This document shows positions 1 through 6,969 of a stretch of DNA of 62,514 bases, piece after piece; the stretch's first letter is position 1, and each line of letters opens with the position of its first letter. The position numbers and the translations under genes are program-made. The notes beneath the pieces are model-generated. The model searched no databases. It was not told where the DNA came from and saw only the letters and a list, made by a program, of their open reading frames with translations. Source of the stretch: Chloroflexota bacterium (GTDB lineage: Bacteria > Chloroflexota > Anaerolineae > SpSt-313); contig JAKPJZ010000109.1 in NCBI GenBank assembly GCA_029553955.1, positions 1 through 62,514 on the forward strand, written 5' to 3'.

Positions 1-545
1 AGTTCGGGGGTCCGGGCTACGCCCAACCCGGACTCCCCAACTTGTTGGGGCGTTCCCTGCCGCACGGCCCCGAACAAGTTCGGGGGTCCGGGCTACGCCC
101 AACCCGGACTCCCCAACTTGTTGGGGCGTTCCCTACCGCACGGCCCCGAACAAGTTCGGGGGTCCGAGCTACGCCCAACCCGGACTCCCCAACTTGTTGG
201 GGCGTTCCCTACCACACGGCCCCGAACAAGTTCGGGAGTCCGAGCTACGCCCAACCCGGACTCCCCAACTTGTTGGGGCGTTCCCTGCCGCACGGCCCCG
301 AACAAGTTCGGGGGTCCGGGCTACGCCCGAACAAGTTCGGGAGTCCGGGGGCGATGGGGCGTTCCCTGCCGCATGGCCCCGAACAGGTTCGGGGGTCCGG
401 GCTACGCCCAACCCGGACTCACAACTTGTTGGGGCCTTCCCTGCCGCACGGCCCCGAACAAGTTCGGGGGTCCGAGCTACGCCCAACCCGGACTCCCCAA
501 CTTGTTGGGGCGTTCCTCACCGCCCGAACACGTTCGCGACTCCGA
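1..545. repeat. REP/REPIN array, about seven 76-bp units
   Basis: Tandem units repeat every 75-81 bp; the CCCCGAAC core starts at 68, 144, 220, 296, 377 and 452. Each unit holds two related palindromes in opposite orientation, CCCCGAAC-AA-GTTCGGGG and CCCCAAC-TT-GTTGGGG, each linked to a GTCCGGG arm, which is the layout of a REPIN/BIME. The array continues past the left window edge and ends just after the stop codon of the RAYT gene at 563. Units differ by a few substitutions. One has an insertion that adds an extra REP near 328. Confidence 0.9.
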
Positions 546-562
546 GGGCGAACGTCTGCCCC

Positions 563-1171
563 TCAAGGATCGTCATCAGCGAGGTGCTCTGGGATTGGAT
601 GGTGCGTCCATGCGCCGGTCATGAACGCCTCGCCATACTCATGCATATAATAGTGATAGCTGGAGTGTGGGTAGCCGGCGAGGGCCTCATGCACATCTGG
701 AGAGCGTCCGCCAGCAATCTTGAGTTGCCTGTTCTCGACCAGAAGGGTGCCATCCGTGGACTGCACGTAGCCGTGCTTCAGCGGATTGATGTGAATGTAG
801 TTGAAGAAGCACCAGAAGGCACGTTCGCTGCGCGGACACCTGTCCCAATACTGATACCACACCTGGCGTCCTGGTGCAGCATCCAGCTCGTTCAGTTGAA
901 TCGCACTCTTGCCATGCAGGCGTTTGATCAACTTCCAGATGGGTATGGTGTCACCGGTGAGGAGAAGCAGGTGGTAGTGGTTGGCCAAGACGACCCAGGC
1001 GTAGAGAGTGACATCATAGTCTCTGACAGCATTCGTCAGGACGTCGAGGAGCAGTGCGCGCTTGGGACCTGTATCCAGGAGTCGCCGGCGGCCGGCTATG
1101 CTGGCAGTGATGAAGTAGCAGGCGTTCTCCTCATAGACATGGGGCGGGTGGAACTCGCGCCTCTCGGCCAT
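563..1171 (-). CDS. REP-associated tyrosine transposase (RAYT, Y1/HUH family)
   Basis: A 202-residue protein of the single-domain Y1 transposase family that processes REP sequences through a nicked single-stranded hairpin. The HUH-type metal motif is H65-Y66-H67 in ANHYHLLL. The catalytic tyrosine is Y125 in FNYIHINPLKHGYV, the usual context in RAYTs. Length and motif spacing are complete, so the enzyme is probably intact. The gene is alone and flanked on both sides by arrays of the same REP palindrome, the normal RAYT/REP arrangement. It differs from IS200 transposases in having REPs rather than IS ends around it. Start ATG at 1171. Confidence 0.9.
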   Translation of the reverse strand: MAERREFHPPHVYEENACYFITASIAGRRRLLDTGPKRALLLDVLTNAVRDYDVTLYAWVVLANHYHLLLLTGDTIPIWKLIKRLHGKSAIQLNELDAAPGRQVWYQYWDRCPRSERAFWCFFNYIHINPLKHGYVQSTDGTLLVENRQLKIAGGRSPDVHEALAGYPHSSYHYYMHEYGEAFMTGAWTHHPIPEHLADDDP

Positions 1172-1284
1172 GGCTGCGCTCCTGTACGATGCGCCAGAGT
1201 GCCAGCAGTCGCACCTGTACCGCCTGCATTATAGTCGCAAAATACAAGAGGGCAACTCTCTGCGCAACAAGCGCAACTTCCTGC

Positions 1285-1545
1285 CCGGACCCGAACCACT
1301 TCGGGAGTCCGCGGGCGACAGCGACTGACCCGGACTCCCCAACTTGTTGGGGCGTTCCCTGCCGCATGGCCCCGAACAAGTTCGGGGGTCCGGGCTACGC
1401 CCGAACAAGTTCGGGAGTCCGGGGGCGATGGGGCGTTCCCTGCCGCATGGCCCCGAACAGGTTCGGGGGTCCGGGCGTAGCCCGAACAAGTTCGGGAGTC
1501 CGGGGGCGACGCACAGCCCCGAACAAGTTCGGGGGTCCGGGCTAC
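1285..1545. repeat. second REP array, 5' side of the RAYT gene
   Basis: About six REP copies with the same CCCGAACAAGTTCGGG palindrome and GTCCGGG arm as the left array. Two units carry the variant spacer GGGGGCGATGGGGCG also seen near 350, so the two arrays exchanged or were copied from one source. The last REP runs into the stop codon of the histidine kinase gene at 1542: the CTACG of the repeat supplies that TAG. Confidence 0.88.
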
Positions 1546-4500
1546 GCTCGCCCGTTCAGGGGCAGGCTGAAAGTGAAGGTGCTGCCGACGCCGATCTGGC
1601 TGTCGACGTCGATGCGGCCGCCGTGGGCCTCGACGATGCCCCGCGAGATGTAGAGGCCCAGGCCCAGGCCGCCGGCGCGGCGGTACTCCTCTGCGGCGCC
1701 CGGGCGGAAGGCTTCAAAGATCTGGCTCAGGCGCTCAGACGGGATGCCAGGGCCATGGTCGGTGACGCTGACCATGGCCCGCTCGCCCTCTTGCCAGATG
1801 CGCACGTCGATTGGCCCTGGCGTGGCGTAGCGGATGGCGTTGCCGATCAGGTTATTCAGCACCTGGCGCAGCGCGGCCGGGTCCCAGTTGCCGATGAGCT
1901 CGGGCAGCTCGGCTTGCACGGCAATGCGATGGCTCTCGGCGGTTACCTGCAAGTCATCGGCCACCTCACGGGCCAGGGCCACGAGGTCGGTCGGCTCGCG
2001 GCTGAGCTGCAGGCGCCCCAGGCGGATGCGGCTGACGTTGAGCAGCCGGCCGATCAGGCCGTTCAGGCGATCGACCTGGTCGTCGACAGTGTGCAGGCTG
2101 CGCCGGTCCTCCTCCGCCCAGTGCGCCCGCTCGGCGCGGCGCAGCAGGATCTGGGCGTGGCCTTTGAGCGCCGTGAGCGGCGTGCGCAGCTCGTGGGCGG
2201 CCACCGAGATGAACTGGTCCTTCGCCCGGTCGAGCTCTTTCAGCGGCGTGATGTCGGTAAAGACCATCGCCACCTCGCGCACCGTGCCATCGGGGTTGTA
2301 GATGGTCGCGGCGCTGTCAAGCGCATCGATGTGCTGCCCACCCGGCAGCTCAAAGCTCACCTCGACGCCGACCACTGTCTCGCCGCGCAGGGCCCGCTCC
2401 ACCGGCGTCTGGCCGGGCGCGAAGGGGCGGCGATTCGCAGCGGCAAAGTGGAGCTCGCGCCACAGGCACACGACAGACTCGCCGGTCACGTCGCGTCCGA
2501 TACGGGATTGGACCGCCCGGTTGCATAGGGTGATGCGCAGCGTGGGGTCGATCACCAACACCCCGTCGGGCAGGCGGTTGACGATAGTGTGCAGGCTCTC
2601 GCGGGCAGCCTGGACGTCGGCCAGCAGCCGCTCGCGCTCGGCCTGCGCCTGCATCTGCGGGGTGATGTCGGTCACCACCAGGACGGCGCCCGTGATGCGG
2701 CCCTCGGCATCGCGCAGCGCCACGGCGTTCGAGAGCGTGTCGACAAGGCCTCCGTCGGGCAGGTGCACGCGCAGCTCCATCGCCGAGACCACTTCGCTGC
2801 GCAGCGCCCGCTGCAGCGGCATCTCATCTGGTGGGATAATCCGGCCATCCGGGGTCTCGTACAGCCTCCCCCGGACCGCCTCGTCGACCGTCTGGCCGAC
2901 GAGGCCAGCGCCCATATACTGCTCTGCCACGTCGTTGGCCAGCACGATGCGCAGCGCCGTATCGGTGACGAGCACGCCGGTGGGCAGGCTGCGGAGGACG
3001 GCCTGCAGGTTCTCGCGCGCCGCCTGCACTTCGAGCAACAGGCGCTCGCGTTCGGCCTGAGCCTGCTTGAGCGCTGTGATATCACTCAGAATGACGACCA
3101 CACCATAGCGCTGGCCCTCCGAGTCGTAGAGCGGCGCGGCGCTCTCCAGGGCGTAATAGGTGGTGCCGTCGGGCAGGTGCGCGCGCTCTTCCACATTGGT
3201 CACCACCTCGCCGCGCAGCGCCCGCTCGCCCGGGCTGTGGCCGGGCGCGAAGGGCCGGCCATCGGCCTGCACCAGCCCATAGATGCGGCGCAGGTCTGCC
3301 GCTGTCAGGCCGACCAGATCGCGGCCGGCATCGCGCCGGGTGGCCGCGTTGCCCAACCGCACGCGCAGATCCATGTCGAGCACCAGCACCCAATCGGGCA
3401 GGCGGTCGATGACCGTGTAGAGATCGGCCCGCGCCCGCTGGATCTCGACGAGCAGCCGCTCACGCCCAGTCTCGGCCTCCCTGCGCGCGGTGATGTCGGT
3501 CATGGTGACGATGAAGGTGGTGGGCTCATGGTCCAGGAGCGGCGCCATGCCGACCAGGAGGTCCACCACGCTGCCGTCGGGCCGCTGGATGCGCACTTCC
3601 ATACACCTGGCCTGCTCGCCGCGCTGCATGCGCTGTACCGGCCGTTCCTCCGGTGGCACGAGTTCTCCGGTTGGCCTGAGCATGCGCAGTTCGCCGTCGA
3701 TCTCGGACAGCGACAGGCCGGTGATATCGCGGCCCAGGAGCTCACGTGAGGCCTCGTTGGCCAACGTGACGCGCAGGGTGGCGTCGATCACGACGACGCC
3801 GTCGGGCAGGCGGTTGAGGATCGTCTGCAGGCGCTGCCGGGCGCTCTGCGCCTGGGCCAGCAGGCGCTCGCGCTCGGCCTGGGCCTGGCGCTTGGCTGTG
3901 ACGTCGGTGAGCGCCACCACGGCCCCGGTGAGGCGCCCGTGGGCATCGTACAGGGGGGCGATGCTCTCGAGGGTCTCGACAACGTGGCCGTTGAGGCGCA
4001 TTATGCGCGCCTCGACACCCGTCACCATCTCGCCGCGCAGCGCGCGGTCGATGGGCGCCTGGCCCGGCGGGAAGGGCCGGCCGTCGGGCATGACGAACTC
4101 GTGCACGCGCCGCAGCTCGGCAAGAGTGAGGCCGGTCACATCGTAGCCCACGTAGCGCCGGGTGGTGCTGTTGCTCATGACCACCCGCTGCGCCGTGTCG
4201 ACCACGAGAATGCCCTCGGGCAGCCGGTCGAAGATAGTGCGCAGGTTCTCGCGGGCCGCCTCGACTTGTTCAAACAGGCGGTCGCGCTCGGCCTGGGCTT
4301 CCTTCTGGGCCGTGATATCGGCCCCCGTGACGACGGCGCCGGTGATCTGACCCTCGCGGCCGTGCACCGGCGCCGCGGAGGCCCGCGCCCAGCGCAGGGG
4401 TGCGCCAGGCCGCAGCCGGTACATGAACTCGTGGCCGACAATGACCTCGCCACGCAGCGCCCTGGGCAGCGGCCGCTCCTCATCGCTGACGGGCCGTCCG

Positions 4501-4760
4501 TCGGGCCAATACAGCTCCATCACCCGCATCTCGGCGCCCAGCCGGGCCGCCGCCTCGGACGTGGCCGCGACTCCCGTCAGCCGGGCCGCGACCTCGTTGA
4601 TGAAGACGAGGTCGCCGCCGGCGTCGTACACCAAGACGATATCCGAGATGGCCGCCAGCACGGCCTGCAACTGGGCGGCCCGTTCCTCGGCCTGGCGAGC
4701 CAACGCCTCCAGGTCTCGCTCGGCCACTGGCGATGATGCCCCCGACTGTGCATAGCCCAT
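1542..4760 (-). CDS. soluble sensor histidine kinase with six tandem PAS domains
   Basis: 1072 residues. Six PAS domains begin near residues 31, 172, 310, 446, 584 and 722. Five of them share the pattern LPxGVLVxD...LRVxLxN, with an ALRGE segment and a following QAQAERERLL helix, so they arose by internal duplication. A HisKA domain follows with phospho-acceptor H856 in AAHELRTPL. The HATPase_c domain has an N box near 966-980, G1 DHGPGIP at 1001-1007 and G2 GLGLGL near 1031. No signal peptide or membrane segment is visible, so sensing is probably cytoplasmic. No response regulator is adjacent; the OmpR-type gene at 51590 is 47 kb away. The last codons and the stop lie in a REP element. Confidence 0.93.
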   Translation of the reverse strand: MGYAQSGASSPVAERDLEALARQAEERAAQLQAVLAAISDIVLVYDAGGDLVFINEVAARLTGVAATSEAAARLGAEMRVMELYWPDGRPVSDEERPLPRALRGEVIVGHEFMYRLRPGAPLRWARASAAPVHGREGQITGAVVTGADITAQKEAQAERDRLFEQVEAARENLRTIFDRLPEGILVVDTAQRVVMSNSTTRRYVGYDVTGLTLAELRRVHEFVMPDGRPFPPGQAPIDRALRGEMVTGVEARIMRLNGHVVETLESIAPLYDAHGRLTGAVVALTDVTAKRQAQAERERLLAQAQSARQRLQTILNRLPDGVVVIDATLRVTLANEASRELLGRDITGLSLSEIDGELRMLRPTGELVPPEERPVQRMQRGEQARCMEVRIQRPDGSVVDLLVGMAPLLDHEPTTFIVTMTDITARREAETGRERLLVEIQRARADLYTVIDRLPDWVLVLDMDLRVRLGNAATRRDAGRDLVGLTAADLRRIYGLVQADGRPFAPGHSPGERALRGEVVTNVEERAHLPDGTTYYALESAAPLYDSEGQRYGVVVILSDITALKQAQAERERLLLEVQAARENLQAVLRSLPTGVLVTDTALRIVLANDVAEQYMGAGLVGQTVDEAVRGRLYETPDGRIIPPDEMPLQRALRSEVVSAMELRVHLPDGGLVDTLSNAVALRDAEGRITGAVLVVTDITPQMQAQAERERLLADVQAARESLHTIVNRLPDGVLVIDPTLRITLCNRAVQSRIGRDVTGESVVCLWRELHFAAANRRPFAPGQTPVERALRGETVVGVEVSFELPGGQHIDALDSAATIYNPDGTVREVAMVFTDITPLKELDRAKDQFISVAAHELRTPLTALKGHAQILLRRAERAHWAEEDRRSLHTVDDQVDRLNGLIGRLLNVSRIRLGRLQLSREPTDLVALAREVADDLQVTAESHRIAVQAELPELIGNWDPAALRQVLNNLIGNAIRYATPGPIDVRIWQEGERAMVSVTDHGPGIPSERLSQIFEAFRPGAAEEYRRAGGLGLGLYISRGIVEAHGGRIDVDSQIGVGSTFTFSLPLNGRA

Positions 4761-4793
4761 CGTCTCTCGCCAACCTCCGCAGCGCCTGCGCTC

Positions 4794-4821
4794 AGGATAA
4801 GCATCTGCCGAGTGTTGTCAA
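4794..4821 (-). promoter_or_regulatory. sigma-70-like promoter of the PAS kinase gene
   Basis: On the minus strand, TTGACA (4816-4821) and TATCCT (4794-4799) are separated by 16 bp. The start codon is about 34 bp downstream of the -10. Confidence 0.6.
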
Positions 4822-4847
4822 CGCCAGTCTGCGCCCTGGTCGCAAGT

Positions 4848-5216
4848 TGTCATTGCGAGCGGAGCGAAGCAATCTCCACGTCGGGCATTGGAGATTGCTT
4901 CGTCGGCGGCTGCTCAGAGACTTGGGCACTGTCATTGCGAGTATCCCAGGCCGCGGTGCAGCCTGTGCAAGCACAGAAACTGCGACTGTCATTGCGAGGA
5001 GGCCGCAGCCGCCTCCTCGCAATGACGGGCCAAGGTTCTGTGCTTGGCACAGGGTTCGCCGAACCCTGGGGTACGCGCAATGACAATTTGTGCCTGCACT
5101 GGCATGCTTCCTGCTGCGCCATGGAGAACGGCAGAAATGCTCACCGCAGAGGCGCAAAGTAGGGGCAAGGTCTCCTCGCCAACCCAACCTCTGCGCCTCT
5201 GCGGTGAAACCCTTCC
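4848..5216. repeat. intergenic palindromic repeats between kinase and ThDP enzyme genes
   Basis: No gene is supported here. Several copies of a CATTGCGAG-type repeat occur (near 4852, 4933 and 4988). One forms a perfect 16-bp-arm hairpin, GTCATTGCGAGGAGGC with a 7-nt loop, at about 4988-5026. A second inverted repeat at about 5141-5214 has arms TCACCGCAGAGGCGCAAAG and CCTCTGCGCCTCTGCGGTGA. The latter family recurs at 30483 and, in related form, at 27130 and 59403. Confidence 0.75.
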
Positions 5217-5233
5217 TCACAGAAGGAGACGGC

Positions 5234-6886
5234 ATGCCACGCCAAGTTTCCCAGGTCTTTGTCGAGCAATTGGGCGATTGGGGGGTGCGCCAGGTCTTTG
5301 GCGTTGTGGGCGAGACGATCCTGGGGCTCTTGAGCGCCATACGGAGCCAGGAGCGGGTGCGCTTTGTGGCCATGCAGACGGAGCAGGCCGCGGCCTTTGC
5401 CGCCTCGGCCTATGGCAAGCTGACCGGCCGGCTGGCCGCCTGCATCGCGACGGGCGGCCCAGGCACGACCGGACTGATGACCGGCGTCTACGACGCCCAC
5501 AGCGACCGTGTGCCCATGCTGGCGATCACCGGCCAGGTGCGCCGTGCCTGGCAACACGAGGAGGCCTGGCAAGAGATCGACGATCACGCGCTCTTTGAGA
5601 CGGCGAGCGTCTACAACACTGCCACCGAGACACCGGCCCAGGTGCCGCTGCTGCTGGCAGGGGCGCTGCAGGCAGCGCTGAGCCAGCGCGACGTCGCCCA
5701 CCTGTCGGTGCCGATGGACATCCAGACCATGGAGGCCGACGTCGAGCCCATCCGCCCGCAGGGCCACCTGAACTGGTCGCTGGCCGTGGCGAGCGACGAG
5801 GCGGTACGCCAGGCGGCGCGCCTGCTGCACGGCGCCTCGAGGCCCCTGATCCTCGCCGGGGCGGGGGCGCGCGGCGCACAGGAGCTGCTGCTGCACGTGG
5901 CCCGCCGGCTGCAGGCGCCGCTGCTGACCACCTGCCGCAGCAAGGGGCTGGTGGCCGCGAGCGAGCCCCTGAGCATGGGCACGCCCGGCCGCAGCGGCAC
6001 GCCGCTGGCCGATAGCCTGCTGCGCGAGGCCGACACCATCCTGGTCGTCGGCTGCAGCCTGTCGCAGAGGACGACCGGCGATTGGCAACTGATCCGCCCG
6101 CAGCAGCAGATGGTACAGATCGACATCGACCCGGGCCGCATCGGCCGCATCTTTCCCGTCGAGGTGGGCCTGTGGGGCGACGCCGGCCCCACGCTGCGCA
6201 AGCTCCTCTCCTCCTTGCCCGAGGGCGCCGTGCATACGGCCTGGGGCGACCTGGAGGGCCGCCGGCGCGACCTGCGCGAGCAGGTGAACCGCAAGGCGAT
6301 GCCACAGTCGCGCCCGATCAAGCCCCAGTTCGTCGTGCGCACGCTGCAGCAGGCGCTGCCCGCCGAGGCCGTCATCGCCCTCGATGCCGGCAACCACGCC
6401 TTTTTCATGTGCCAGCAGTACGAGCCCAAGGGCGAGCAGTTTGTGATGTCGTACCACCTGGGGAGCACCGGCTTCGGCCTGCCAGCGGCCATCGCCTCGG
6501 CCCTGGCCTTCCCCGAGCGTCCGGCTGTGGCCGTGGTAGGCGACGGCAGCCTGGCGACGACCGTAGGCGAGCTGGTTACGGCGGTGGCGCAGGCCCTGCC
6601 CATCACCGTGGTCTGCTTCAACAACGCGCGGCTGGGGATGATGGACTCGGAACAGGAGCGCCTGAACATGGCTCCCTTCTTTACCGAGCTGCCGCCGACC
6701 AACTGGGGGCGCGTGGCCGAGGCCTGCGGCGCCCACGGGCTGCGTGTGGAGGACCCATCGGGGTTGGCCGAGGCGCTGCAGCAGGCCCTGACCGCACGGC
6801 GGCCGGCGGTCGTCGACGTGGCCATTGACCCGCTGGAACGTGAGAGCACCGCGCTCGAGCCGGCGCCGGCAATGGCGCGGGTCTGA
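5234..6886 (+). CDS. ThDP-dependent enzyme, pyruvate oxidase / pyruvate:quinone oxidoreductase type
   Basis: 550 residues, the usual size for the PoxB/acetolactate synthase family. The start at 5234 has an ideal ribosome site, AGAAGGAGAC. The N-terminal PYR domain holds the catalytic glutamate E50 in the TEQAAAFAASAYGKLTG region. The central domain is the FAD/nucleotide-type fold of this family. The C-terminal PP domain has the ThDP motif GDGS from residue 436, ending in NN about 27 residues later. The YGKLTG and DAHSDRVPMLAITGQV patterns fit pyruvate oxidases better than acetolactate synthases, but substrate cannot be fixed from sequence. It would decarboxylate pyruvate or another 2-oxo acid in the cytoplasm. 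The gene is single and convergent with the ATPase gene. Confidence 0.8.
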   Translation: MPRQVSQVFVEQLGDWGVRQVFGVVGETILGLLSAIRSQERVRFVAMQTEQAAAFAASAYGKLTGRLAACIATGGPGTTGLMTGVYDAHSDRVPMLAITGQVRRAWQHEEAWQEIDDHALFETASVYNTATETPAQVPLLLAGALQAALSQRDVAHLSVPMDIQTMEADVEPIRPQGHLNWSLAVASDEAVRQAARLLHGASRPLILAGAGARGAQELLLHVARRLQAPLLTTCRSKGLVAASEPLSMGTPGRSGTPLADSLLREADTILVVGCSLSQRTTGDWQLIRPQQQMVQIDIDPGRIGRIFPVEVGLWGDAGPTLRKLLSSLPEGAVHTAWGDLEGRRRDLREQVNRKAMPQSRPIKPQFVVRTLQQALPAEAVIALDAGNHAFFMCQQYEPKGEQFVMSYHLGSTGFGLPAAIASALAFPERPAVAVVGDGSLATTVGELVTAVAQALPITVVCFNNARLGMMDSEQERLNMAPFFTELPPTNWGRVAEACGAHGLRVEDPSGLAEALQQALTARRPAVVDVAIDPLERESTALEPAPAMARV

Positions 6887-6969
6887 GGCGCGAAAGGGCA
6901 CGAAAGAGGCGCGAAAAGGACTCCTCCTTTTCGCGCCTCTTTCGTGTGCTTTTGCGTTCTTTCGCGCCT
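6886..6969. terminator. inverted repeat between convergent genes, probable bidirectional terminator
   Basis: A 20-bp perfect stem (6901-6920 with 6925-6944, loop CTCC) is extended by an outer pair AGGCGCGAAAG/CTTTCGCGCCT. It fills the whole gap between the two stop codons. The CGAAAG-rich arms recur near 42165 and 46430. Confidence 0.65.

Noticed and set aside
1..545. CRISPR-like regular spacing of repeats
   Set aside because: The whole 76-bp unit is repeated, including the part that would be a spacer, the repeat is a double palindrome, there are no cas genes, and a RAYT gene is adjacent.
42..1234. Open frames of 168-346 codons through the REP array
   Set aside because: They are created by the 76-bp repeat read in several frames, have no ribosome sites, and one runs antisense through the RAYT gene.
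1344..4736. Long plus-strand open frames opposite the histidine kinase
   Set aside because: Antisense shadows caused by high GC; the minus-strand frame has full PAS and kinase motifs.
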